Shown one piece after another: positions 20,611-31,237 of a DNA stretch of 64,000 nt. Location of the stretch: NCBI GenBank assembly GCA_014529385.2, contig CM043959.1, forward strand, positions 65,348,253 through 65,412,252, in the 5' to 3' direction. The position numbers were made by a program, and so were the translations under genes. Below the pieces are notes generated by a model that did no database searches, had not been told where the DNA came from, and saw nothing but the letters and a program-made list of their open reading frames with translations. The stretch comes from Adiantum capillus-veneris. Its lineage: Eukaryota > Streptophyta > Polypodiopsida > Polypodiales > Pteridaceae. The stretch's first letter is position 1. Each line of letters starts with the position of its first letter.

Positions 20611-21600
20611 CATAAGATTCGTTCTCCTTCTCTCTCGAATAGGTGGGTTAATACCACCTTCCTATCCTCTATTGTGAATTTCCTATAGTGAGAGGGAACA
20701 TCCATGTTTTCCTTGATTTTGGCGTTTTCGTCCTCTCCACTCTCAATTTCTGTCGTCCAAACTTCTTTCAGAGTTTTCTTGAGCTCTCTGTACTTGTTTC
20801 TACGTTCTAACTTGGACTCCGTGTGTTCTCTGTTTGCGCTTGTTCTTTTCTGATTTTTCTGTTTTCTTTCCATTCCTTTGAACTTGATTTCTTGAGCCTC
20901 TTTTGTCTTTTCGTAAGCTCTTTTGATCATTGCCTCTCATTCTTCCAGAAATCTTGTCCTTAACACAATCTTCCGCCTTTACTAGCATTAGGAATTGATT
21001 TTTTCCTCTTATTCTAGGCATCGGATTGGTTCTAACCCCCTTTGTTTTTCTCTTTGCTCTATAGCGTTTCTGGCGTTGTTTAGTTTGGTTCGGAAAATCA
21101 TAAAATCGGACATCCGTTATAGTTTCTTCGTTTCCGCTTGAATTGTCCGTTGACTCGTTGTCTGCTTCATTTCCCCACTCTGGATGATCGGGAATGTCGT
21201 GAAACACCTCTTCTTCATCTTCCTTTTCCAGTGTATCGTTCTTTTCAGTTTCTTTTTCGAGTACAGTTCTCAACATGAAGTACGGAACCACGTCGTACCG
21301 TCCTTGTCGCAAAATTTGTTGTGGGACCATCCGGAATTGCACAAACATCTAGGGTTGCTAGAATGTGTGTCCATTCTAATGGTTCAAGCGTGTCCTCTGG
21401 AAAGGGTTCTCTACTATAAGTTTCGTCTTCGATAGCCCTTTCTAAAACACATTCTTCTCGTTTCAGACTTCCACATTTCGAAGCTCCACACATCCATAAC
21501 TCCTTGGGTTTACCTAACCAAGCTGGAAATTCGGATCCCGCCAAAGTAGCTGAATCAAACTCCTCTACCGGTGTTCGGTTCACATCTTTGTAGCTATGGT
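20611..21600 (-). pseudogene. Protease-RT linker region of gypsy pol
   Basis: Overlapping minus-strand frames (20610-20930, 20800-21348, 21245-21688) encode a charged, low-complexity linker rich in Lys, Arg, Glu and Asp (for example KQRQKRYRAKRKTKG). No domain is recognised. Frame changes near 20900 and 21300 suggest small indels. Confidence 0.6.
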
Positions 21601-22973
21601 CTTTCAGGTTCACACGTGTAGTGGTTTCCATATTTCTCAGGTATATGTGATCGTAGCCCCAATCCTGGACCATTTTCAACTGTCTCATGAATGGTCTTCC
21701 CAGTATGATATCATAGTTATTCTCCTTGCCAAAATCGACAATAGCAAAGTATGTTCGTATTCAATGCCGCAAGAAGTCACTACAACTTTCTCTAATAACC
21801 CCATAGGTTTCTCCATGTGTCCATCTGCTAATTGGAGTTTCAACCTAGTCTTCCTTATTGCTGGTTTCCCCATTTTTTCAGATTTCTTTTGTAGCAATGG
21901 CTACTCCCAGCTCCGCTGTCTAGTATTGCCATCGTGTTCACTCCTTGGAATTCAACTGGTAAGGTTGTATTCCCCTCTTCACCTTCGCAATACTCTCCGA
22001 CCTTGTTTAAGGGTACAGGCTTAGCGTTCTTTTGTGGTTTGCTCAGCTCTTGTATACCCTCTTGCAGTCTCGATGTTGGGTCTTTTATCCCAAATTTCTC
22101 CAAGCATTTTCCTACAGTGGTCCACATATGTGGTCTTAGCCTCAAAAGCTCAGCTAGAGTGATAGTGCATGTCACTGGTGTTGACAAGATCTCTATCAAT
22201 CCTTGCGAGTCCATGACTTTTTCTGATGAGATTCTTCGTGAGGGAAGTGCTCTAATCTCGGATTTTGCTTCATACTCTCCTAAGTATGAAGGTAAGGTAT
22301 TCAGTGAATGAGGTTTGCTCTCCATTGTTCTAACAGAGCCCCCATCTCCCCAGTAAGATTGCAGATCCAAGTCCACTTGAGATCCTGCCTCAAATTCCAC
22401 TATGGGAGGATTCCTGATGTCCTTTTCCCAATTTTTCTGATTAGCTTGGCAACTTAGCTCGTTTGCAAAGTTTGCCTCTCTCACTTGTTTCCAAAATTCA
22501 TTGTAATCCTCATCTCTTCCGTAAGACCTCTGTATGACTGGATGAAAACTCTCTATCTCCTGATCGGTTGTGTTCAATACTATGCGGTCATCCTTGTGTG
22601 TATTTTCAGGCTTTTGTGCACTGGGAGTCTTTTCAGCTACCCGTGAAACGATAGTCTCTTGCTGAATTGGGTTTTCCGTTCCACAATTCATTGTTTCTCT
22701 TGGTGGTTCTAATAAGGCTTGTGCAGTCTCGATCATTCTCTGGCACATTTCAAGTCTCTGCTTTTCCAATTCCGCGTTTGGGTATGTCATCCACCTCTGT
22801 TCTTGTGTTTGGTTGTTCTTTAACCTAGCTTCGTAAGCTCTCATCAGTGCGTCCAATGGTTCGTGTACTTTGTCGACTAGCACTGATCCCCTGAGCTTAA
22901 GCTCGTTGTTTCTTTGATACTCTTTTGTTTCGTTCTTTCCGGGCTCATCTCTCGTTTCCGTTTTGACTCTCAA
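21601..22973 (-). pseudogene. Gag C-terminus and first retropepsin
   Basis: The frame 21855-22973 (372 aa) carries a Gln/Glu-rich helical region, a segment ELLRLRPHMWTTVGKCLEKF typical of the gag-protease junction in plant gypsy elements, and the active site TMAILDSGAG near 21913-21930. A frameshift directly after the active site moves the rest of the protease to the frames 21685-21897 (KLQLADGHMEKP) and 21245-21688. The ILGRP-like flap-end motif falls at that second frame change. The protease would cleave Gag-Pol. As assembled it is broken twice. Confidence 0.8.
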
Positions 22974-25770
22974 GTTTTTCTAATCTATCTTTAGTTCGCT
23001 TTAGTTCCTCAGCTAGAATAGCGTCTTCACGTTCTTTTCTCAACTTCATGCGTGCTTTTCTAGCTTTCCATGTGTTTCTCTGACTCCGCGGTCCTTGACT
23101 AACCACTTCAGTCGCTAACTTTCCATTCTCAGGTTCTCTAGTGGTTTTCTTAGCTTGAGCTCTAGTAACAACTTGCGTTGGTATCAGAGTTTCATTTTCA
23201 GACCCACTGCTGGTAGGAATAGTTTCTAGCATATTCAATGTCGTCTTTTGCACTTTGTTTGGATTCTTTGAACAATCCTCAATGAAGTGAGTAACCCCAC
23301 ACTCAGTGCAATAAGCGTTAATTCTAATGATTTCGTATGTGGACAAACATTCATCAGATGGTCACCTCCACACTTGTAACAGGGTCCTAGTGCTGGTCTT
23401 GGTCCCATTTGATTCGTCCTTTGTGGATAGGATGGTCTTTGTCCTGTTAACCCTCCATGAGCTATGAACATCAATGTTCTTGCGTCCAAATTGTATCTCT
23501 CTTCATCAGAAGCACTTGTAACTGTTGGTATTCCAACATTCCAATCATGCCCCATGGTTCTGGTTGTTTGGGTTCTTCTGGTGGGTAATACACAGTTGGA
23601 GACATGTGTGCACCAGATTCTTCATAATAGGCTTGAACAGGCACTAAGGCTTGTTCTTCCTGATTCTCTAAGGTTGGTGCATATCTAATGCCCACTGGTC
23701 TTGCTCCTGGTAAAGGTGGTTGTTGTCCCAATACCGGTTGCGGTCTTTCTATCCCCATAGGTCCTGGTACATTTCCCGTTGGGTATCGAGGTACTGGATG
23801 TACTTGAGGTGGTGCTAATTGAGCAGGAGGTGCATACTGACGCCCCTTACATACCCTTTGTTGTAATAGCACTCCTCTGTTGGATGGTTTGTCCATTTTT
23901 GTTCAATAGCACACCATTTCAGTGGTTTTGGCAATGGTTTTTGGTATGGTGCCATCCTTTTTAGAGCATCTTCTATCATTTGCTCTACATTTGGCATGGT
24001 TGTTGTTTGAACATTCTTTTTAGTGGTAGTCTCGCTCGCTACGGAGGAAGAGCTACTGGATGCAAAATCTGTATCCGCTGACACCTCTCCATAAACCGTA
24101 CAGTTATCCACTAAGTACAATGCTTCTCTCGTTACTTGCTCGAAACTTGTACAAGCTTTCAAGTGCAAGTCCTTCTTGAGAGTGTCGTTTCTCAATCCCT
24201 CAATAAAGAGAACAGATAGTCTGTCATCTTGTGGTCGTTCACGTACTGGACATCTCTCAATGTATTGTTTGAAGCGAAGTGAAGCTTCCTTCACTTTTTC
24301 GTGTTCTCTCTGTTTAAAAGCATATATTTGTGAGACCGTATTGTGCTTAATCCCTCGTTTTGAGAATTCCTCAGCAAACTCTCTTAGCAAATGGTCAATG
24401 TCATGGAATCCCCCTATGTTCAGTGGTTGAAACCATGTCAATGCCGTACCTTCTAGAGTAAGACCAAATCCCTCGTATTGTGTATGGAAATCTGTTATCT
24501 GCTCAGCTCTTAAGACTTGCTTAAAGAGTGACACATGTGCATACGGATCTCCTGAACCACCATACTTCTTTGGCATACACTTGGCTACTTGAGATGGTCT
24601 CATACGTCTATGGTCTGCTACCAATCTCATTGCTCCTGTGTCCCGGCTAAAGCTTTCTCTAGCATCATGGACTTCATGGGTTACCCTTGTCGGTTCCCCT
24701 GCCCTGAATCTATTATTAGGAGGTAAATGTGATGGTTCCGCTTCGAACCTTGGACCTGGAGTGGTATATGTGGGGATTGGAACTGCACTACCTCGATTCG
24801 TATCCATTGACTCTCTGGAATGTAATGATCCCATTGGTCCGGACTTCGAGTACTGAGGTTGACTGAAAGAGTCAGCAACCTGAGTTCTTTGTCCTCCTGT
24901 TGTCATTGGGTTTTGCACTCCATTTGTTGGTGCTGGTCTTTGTGAGCTAGAAGTAACATAATACTGATGTAGTGGTCCCCCAAAGTATGTATATCCTTCT
25001 AATTCTTTCTTGCCCATTGTTGAGTATTGTCTCCCATACTTGTCGTAAGAGGCAATTTTCACTTCCGATCCCTCTGTGTAGGTAAAGACATAAAGTCTTT
25101 TTTGGTCTGTCAACTCTCCGGTGTAGGGTTCTTCACATCTATAATAGAGATCTTGCTCCCCATTATTATATTTGTATAGCCCCACATAGATGTTATCAGT
25201 GTTGATCCTTGTAGTTTCATTCTCTCTTCTTAACCTCGCATCAGGTAAGTTCATTATTGGTGCTTTCTCCTCAAGTTCTTCATCTACTTTGGCTTTGGTG
25301 CCCATCAATCCCCACTTGTCCACAATGTTAGGGTTTAGGACTACCAAGTACATGGTACCCTCGTCATCTAGATATCTATCTCCGCTATAGCTCACAGGCA
25401 CTAAGTCCTTGAACTCACTAGGTCTCTCTTCTATCTTTACACAATAGCGGTCCATTCCATCTTTGTAGATCTTGGCCCCTTGCTCATTGTCGTACTGGTA
25501 TTTTATGAACAATAGCTTCATTGTGGCGGAAGGGTTTGATGATCCTGCCGCCATATTTTCTCTGTTGTTTAGGTTCAAGTGTTCCAAGTGTGCAGTGAAA
25601 ATCTCGTAAGATCTCTCCGAAGAAGTATCAGAAACACTTCCTTCAAAGATCGGCTCTAATGGTTGCACCCAACTTTGGTTTACACTTCCCTCGGTTGATA
25701 TGACACTTGCTTGTTCCCCTTGTTTTGGTTGGTTATTTTGGAGATTCTTGCCCGATCTCAAATTCATCAA
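22945..25770 (-). pseudogene. Gypsy gag with three zinc knuckles
   Basis: The main frame 23815-25770 (651 aa) starts MMNLRSGKNLQNNQPKQGEQ. Its N-terminal 370 residues are of unknown fold and Pro/Ser/Thr rich. Residues about 400-560 are the retrotransposon gag domain (LTWFQPLNIGGFHDID, EEFSKRGIK, YAFKQREHEKVKEASLRFKQ). A knuckle-like CX8HX4C motif (WCAIEQKWTNHPTEECY) follows. The sequence continues in other frames: a Pro-rich piece (23471-23896), a piece with knuckle CYKCGGDHLMNVC (23235-23555) and one with CTECGVTHFIEDC (22945-23346). Frameshifts lie near 23860, 23520 and 23320. Gag would form virus-like particles and bind the element RNA. Confidence 0.85.
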
Positions 25771-25934
25771 TTCCCCTAAAGGACTTTAACTTCTCCGTCT
25801 CGGCAATTTGTTTTCCCAAGTTTTTGTGGTCAGAATTGATCCAAATTGATTGATACTTGGTCAATTGTTTAATCTTGTCAGTTGGACAACTTCTGTTTCA
25901 TCAGGTGAGAATTTTGTTGCAGTTATGCTGAAAA

Positions 25935-25958
25935 AGATATTATACGCGTATGATGTCT
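25935..25958. repeat. 24-bp palindrome, copy 6 (two changes in one arm)
   Basis: Left arm AGATATTATACG differs at two positions from AGACATCATACG. The right arm is intact and is followed by TTTTTT. Confidence 0.9.
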
Positions 25959-26216
25959 TTTTTCACAGATTTGGACTATTTTGGTTATGCTCACTCTCAG
26001 TAGCCCCCTTATGCTCTGTCCACTCACAAAATTCAGTTTGAACTCTGTTTGAGCAAGTTATGGCTAATTTAGGCTTTTCTTGGCAATTTTCTGCTTTTGA
26101 CTTGTTTTGGGTCAATTGTGATCCAAATGAGATGAAACTTGAAATATAACCTCTAGACAGCTATTACAATGGATCTGTGTTGGCAAAGTATCAAAATATG
26201 TCCAAAATTAGGTCAA

Positions 26217-26240
26217 AGACATCATACACGTATGATGTCT
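26217..26240. repeat. 24-bp palindrome, copy 7 (one change)
   Basis: The centre reads ACACGT instead of ACGCGT. The right arm is followed by TTTT. Confidence 0.9.
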
Positions 26241-26341
26241 TTTTCCTCAATTTGGGTCAAGACTTGATATTTATGCTTTCTACAGTGTTTGTAACAATCT
26301 TGTCAGGTCAGATATCAAAAATAAGTAGTGGATGTGCTAAA

Positions 26342-26365
26342 AGACATTATATGCGTATGATGTCT
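26342..26365. repeat. 24-bp palindrome, copy 8 (two changes)
   Basis: Left arm AGACATTATATG differs at two positions. The right arm is intact and is followed by TTT. Confidence 0.9.
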
Positions 26366-26629
26366 TTTGTCCCAGATTTTGACTATTTTTGGTTTTAAGC
26401 CTTCTCCAATGTTTATAATTGAGTTTCAAGTGTTTTTGTCAGGTTTGAATGTAAAAACAAGATCTGAATCCAAAATTTCCTATTCTTTGCGTTTCTTGGA
26501 CTCCGACTTGTCTTTTTGGGTTTCTTTGAGTGTTAATGCTATTGTTTTAAGTTGAAATTAGGGTATAACTCCCCTTTTGAACACTCTGGTAAAGTCAAAA
26601 TTTCTGTTTTGGTCTCTGTTTGGTCATTT

Positions 26630-26653
26630 AGACATCATACGCGTATGATGTCT
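26630..26653. repeat. 24-bp palindrome, copy 9 (perfect)
   Basis: Perfect dyad, but followed by AAAG rather than a T-run. It is the only copy without one on the plus strand. On the minus strand it is followed by AAATG. Confidence 0.95.
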
Positions 26654-27172
26654 AAAGTTGCAGATTTCCAGTTTTTTGGCACAGAATCCTTCCTAAAGCT
26701 TTCTCAAGTGCTTAGCAACTCCCAGATACACAGAAAATTTCTCTGACTTTTGTTTATTGCAAGTTTCACTACTAACTCGACGGTTTAGTGATCTAACATG
26801 CAATCAACCATATCAAGCAAATACTCCAATGATTACTAGCTCTAGATCAGGATCAAATGAAGTCCTACCTAAGCTATTCCTAATCATAAAATGGGTTTGG
26901 TAATTGTGATTTTAAAGAGATCCACTGCCACTCACGGACTAGCAAATTCTTCTTCTATCAACAACTACTCAACACCAACAAAACAACAAACAAATCTAAG
27001 CTAATCTAAAAATACTGTCAACACGGAAGACCCAGGAATACCCCACTTCCTAGTATCTCTCGAGATCTTCGGAGTCCACCACTCCTAGATCTTTTCTAAC
27101 TAAAGTATACAAAGTAGTTTATACGACTCACCTCGTAGGATTAGTCTAAGGTCACCTACTTAGGGCTCTCGT

Positions 27173-27191
27173 CCCTGGCAGCGGCGTCAAA
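27173..27191 (-). promoter_or_regulatory. Gypsy primer-binding site (Asp-tRNA type)
   Basis: The minus strand reads TTTGACGCCGCTGCCAGGG directly after the LTR end CTTAACA. It resembles the TTTGGCGCCGTTGCCGGGG site of plant Athila/Tat elements that pairs with an aspartate tRNA, with a few changes. The tRNA assignment is from memory of that family. Confidence 0.7.
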
Positions 27192-27814
27192 TGTTAAGGC
27201 GGTTACGCAGCTAGCGGAAGCTAAATAGCGAGAACTCAACCAACAACAGAATTTGTCAGACGAGGACGGAGCTTGACCCGGAGGCGCATGGAAACAACTA
27301 GGTGGGTGTCAAATCACCTACTCGACCTTCTAATGACAATCACTACTAAGGAAATCAAATCTAAGTTCTAAAATACGCAAGTGACTGAAATCCTTACTAC
27401 GAACGAATGCTATACGAAACAGGATCTAGAATCATTGAATCGATCTCAAACTCAAGGGGAAGTCTATACACTAGGTAAGAACAACACCCTAAAGACTTGA
27501 ACTGCAAAATCAACCTATAACCACTCCGTGCGGCAAACGCGTATGAAGACAGGCCGAAAAATACAGGTGACCGAACTTGACCCCGATGGTACTAATGCGT
27601 AGCTCTACTCGTTGTGGTTCTATAGATATGCTGCACGCTCCATTCCGACACACGAGTTGGAAGAAAACGCACACCGAAGCTCGTAGGAACTTACCACACA
27701 TAGAAGCCGATAGCGCGCACTCTTGGTATCTGTGCGTAGCTCTCGCCGTTGCTAACACAATGGTGGTGTCGCTTCTCCAATGGTGGCTCCGTAGCTCGCG
27801 TAGCAAGTAGATAA

Positions 27815-27847
<33 letters not shown>

Positions 27848-28136
27848 ACACAGTCACGGCGCTCCAAAAACTCACTTTGATTAAATAAAAACTCTCCTTT
27901 TAGGTTACAAAACTTTGGCTTATATACCTCACCCTTGGAGGTGAGAACATCTCTAACTAATTACATCAGCAAGTGAAATTACTTCGGAATTACAAGCTGG
28001 AAACTCAATTGAGTCCCGTTACTTAATGAATGGCTCCAATCAAAATCAATGTCGGAAAGACATTTATTACAATCAATGGTTACAAAAATGATGAGTGTGA
28101 GCAAAAATGTGGGTGCGATCCTCTGCTGGCTCAACA
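27192..28136 (-). repeat. Gypsy 5' LTR
   Basis: Right LTR copy with a minus-strand TATATAAG box at about 27919-27926 and a longer (CT)n run (27813-27844) than the other LTR. It drives transcription leftward into the leader and gag. Confidence 0.95.
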
Positions 28137-28141
28137 ACTCG

Positions 28142-28281
28142 ATTTCCACATGGTATTTTCGGCTTGTGACTTGAGATAGCATCAATGCCATGATACATGT
28201 AGTCATAGTGTACCAAAAGAGTTTAACCTTGTCTGCAAGTTTGCAATCGCGTTGAGCTTTTCTTGCTTTGTGCTACTTGTG

Positions 28282-28330
<49 letters not shown>

Positions 28331-28607
28331 AACACCACAAACCGAAACACGGAGTTTTGGCGACATGAATACCATCTAACACTTTAGGTTGCTACATACG
28401 AAATTGATGCACTTCAGACTGTTGCTATCATCCATGTGTGCACTACACAATCTGCAAGATGAGGTGCAACAAGGCCTACAACCCACACATAGACATGAGG
28501 TGGCACCACACTAGAAAATTACAGCCAGATATGCCTACACTCAAGGTCTCATGAAGCCATTAGTACATGAGTTTTTCTCATTTCAAATTAAAATGGCCCT
28601 TTCACAT

Positions 28608-28608
<1 letters not shown>
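28142..28608. other. Flanking DNA with (CT)n tract
   Basis: Host-type sequence right of the gypsy insertion, with (CT)n at 28284-28329. No gene or known repeat was recognised. Confidence 0.4.
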
Positions 28609-28642
<34 letters not shown>

Positions 28643-28660
28643 TCTCTCTCTCTCTCTCTA

Positions 28661-28742
<82 letters not shown>

Positions 28743-28754
28743 ATATATATATAA
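28609..28754. repeat. Poly-C, (CT)n and (TA)n microsatellite
   Basis: A run of 32 C (28609-28640) is followed by (CT)n and then about 39 TA dinucleotides (28663-28740). Confidence 0.95.
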
Positions 28755-29150
28755 GATGGTCAGTGGTAGCAGCATGGAGCTCGCAATTTGACAATGCTAA
28801 AAAAAAACCTAAAATTATGATCTTATAAAATCTACAACTAAAAACCAAAGTCAATTTTTCTATATTGTCTTAATTCAAAAAGTAGAAAACATAGGTTAAT
28901 TAAGCTCGTCCCAGACTTTGGGGTTCAAAAGACCTAATACTCTTAACTATAACTTTTCCAAAAGAGTTTGAAAGCTCCACAAGTTGATTTCTGCACAAAA
29001 ATTTATTCACACAAAACACATAGTTTCATAAATTGTTTTTTTTTTCAAAACTCACAATGGTGAGTGGATTATATTGACATATCCAAACAATAACATATTC
29101 TTGCCATGCTCTAACGAGCTATGGACACTTCAATGGATCATAGATACATT
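28755..29150. other. AT-rich DNA without recognised gene
   Basis: I see no coding region or repeat structure here. Confidence 0.3.
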
Positions 29151-29152
29151 GG

Positions 29153-29950
29153 TTGATGTGGGGAGCCACCCCACGACAATGGATGAACCCATACTTTCAC
29201 TTTTGCATGTCCGTTATTGCGACACCCAGGGTTCTATTCCACTCCTCTGAGTTCCTTTTCTCGATGATCGTTGCCTTGCTTTCTTGGACTATCTCTGTGA
29301 ACTTAGCTACTTTCAAGGAGTTCTCAAAGATTCGACAGTATCTTGTCTTCCAAATGTGTTTAAAGAAGCAATACCTCACGATTTGTGTAGCAATGAGTAG
29401 TGCTTGGCTCTTAAACGTCTTCCCTCCCAAGAAAAGGTCGTTCTTAAAGAATCCTATTTTCCAGGTTTTTTGGACCCATTTGCAGATCTTGCCTGTCAAA
29501 ACCACAGATCGTCGGACACTCCTTGAATAGGTGAGAGAGGACATTACAAGTTTTTTTGCATTGCGAGCATCTGTCTAGGCCAAATATGGGACTTCCAAAT
29601 GGAGTTACCTAGACATATGTATGGAAAATGCATGGAAGGTGTAGAGGAAGCACAATAGTGGTGAAAATCACATTGAAGCTACGTGTGGTAATGCGACTAG
29701 ATTGTGTGAACTTAAAGTTGCGTATCAAACTAGACATCAAAGAGTGCTTCTACGGGCAAGTTGATCAGAGGGAGTGGGAGTAATTCTTTGGAGACCATTC
29801 TCCAAAGCTCCTTGAACCAATGGAGTAGGAGTAAGGGAATATAAGGGTGGGGGCGCTCCCAAACGATTTAGGCCAACACAAAGTGGTGATGCTTTGAGAC
29901 GCACCACAAAGTGCAAAATGCATATTCAAAGAAGTTAAGGGTATCACCTA
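29153..29950 (-). pseudogene. Decayed LINE reverse transcriptase C-terminus
   Basis: On the minus strand, around 29515-29585, one frame reads CSQCKKTCNVLSHLFKECP, which matches the Cys/His pattern of the zinc-binding domain at the end of plant LINE RT proteins (zf-RVT). The following frame (29197-29544) has the downstream pattern ending ...ATQIVRYCFFKHIWKTRYCRIF, comparable to the usual Trp-rich IWKxRN block. Upstream remnants (29600-29950) are full of stops. No poly-A tail or target duplication was found. The call rests on the zinc motif and the IW block. Confidence 0.45.
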
Positions 29951-30089
29951 AAGTGAAAGCAATTGCAAATTGATAGTCATTTTCTCTGCAAGAGGTAACC
30001 GCATTTTCTTTTTGTGTGGTCCTCAGGTTTGGACTATGAAAGAGAGCTTGATCAGGTAAGTAAAAGGCAAGATATTTGCACTTTGCTCG

Positions 30090-30252
<163 letters not shown>

Positions 30253-30266
30253 CACACACCCTCGTC

Positions 30267-30571
30267 TATAAGTGACACATGGCGAGGTCAGTTACGAGGG
30301 ATCCATGGCAGGCAATTTATCGACAAGGTGCGAGGAACTGGGGCCGTCTAATCTCCGCAACAAAGGGGACAAGGCTTTTATACGACTAGAGTCGCATAGC
30401 TCTCAACGTGTTGTTGTAGGCGAGTTGGATTAGGTGCAACTTTCGATGGTGGAGGTCGGGGATTCAAGGAGCCGCCACGATGCAGGTGGAACCTTAATCT
30501 TTTTATCCCATGAGACTTACTCAACAGCCGATTAAACTATTGATCCCTTCACTTTTGTGGTGTCACTTATA
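30267..30571. mobile_element. Possible MITE
   Basis: The 12-bp sequence TATAAGTGACAC at 30267-30278 is repeated in inverted orientation at 30560-30571, 305 bp apart, and both ends are flanked by GTC (30264-30266 and 30572-30574), a possible 3-bp target duplication. The inside has no ORF. The superfamily cannot be assigned. Confidence 0.45.
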
Positions 30572-30655
30572 GTCAAGGCGCGCACGCGTGCGCGCGCACA
30601 CACACACACAAACACAGGTGATACTAAGAGTACATGCCCCCCCCCTCAGCACTAA

Positions 30656-30880
30656 GGGGCACGGGAGCTTTAAGGAAGCCCAGGCGGTGGGATCAAGGGC
30701 GTGAAAGTGGGGCGATGTGATTGATGGCATCGGGGCGCTACACATGGCAAAAAAAAAGTAAACTTGGACGGGTTTTGGTAAACGGGGGCGCCGGGAGGTA
30801 AACTCGGACGGGAGGGTGACGTGGATAGGAAACGTGGCGCGAATGGGCTGAGGTGGAGTCCCAGGTGGCAAATGGTGGGC
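30656..30880. repeat. MULE left terminal inverted repeat
   Basis: Matches the right end in inverted orientation through landmarks such as GGAAGCCCAGGCGGTGGGAT, AACGGGGGCGCCGGGAGGTA and GGGCTGAGGTGGAGTCCCAG. Homology ends just after the word CAAATGGTGG. Confidence 0.85.
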
Positions 30881-31067
30881 CAACATGGCATTACTTTCAT
30901 GCGGGCATCCCGTTTTCAAATTTGCCCTCGCGGAAATGCAGGGTAATCAGAGATAATCGGAGGTGAGATGAGAGTAGGAGAAGGGGAGGCTGGTATATTG
31001 ATAGTAATCAGATGAAGACTTTGTAGGAGATTGGAAGCTCAAAGGCAGCATGGATTTGAACCAGGTA

Positions 31068-31224
<157 letters not shown>

Positions 31225-31237
31225 TGTTGTGTATTAG

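Larger units (their letters stand above)
25771..27173 (-). other. Gypsy 5' leader with four palindromes
   Basis: This is the non-coding leader between PBS and gag. It contains four more copies of the 24-bp palindrome (25935, 26217, 26342, 26630) in the same kind of T-rich context as the 3' copies. No coding region is supported. Confidence 0.75.
9108..28136 (-). mobile_element. 19-kb Ty3/gypsy retrotransposon (Tat/Athila branch)
   Basis: The element has LTRs of 936 and 945 bp with TG...CA ends and a perfect 5-bp target duplication ACTCG (9103-9107 and 28137-28141). On the minus strand the order is 5' LTR, PBS, 1.4-kb leader, gag, protease, RT, RNase H, integrase, second retropepsin gene, 2.7-kb non-coding region, a 3.2-kb extra coding region, polypurine tract and 3' LTR. 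RT and integrase motifs and the lack of a chromodomain place it with the plant non-chromovirus Tat/Athila branch. The LTRs differ at only about 20 positions, yet the coding region has many frameshifts. Confidence 0.95.

Noticed and set aside
13524-26653. Palindromes as a cloning or assembly artefact
   Set aside because: Copies carry different point changes and lie in different flanks in two separate regions of one element, so they are genuine.
30640-30656. Target-site duplication of the MULE
   Set aside because: Left flank CAGCACTAA and right flank CCCTTCCCA do not match, and C/G-runs make the exact ends ambiguous. No duplication is claimed.
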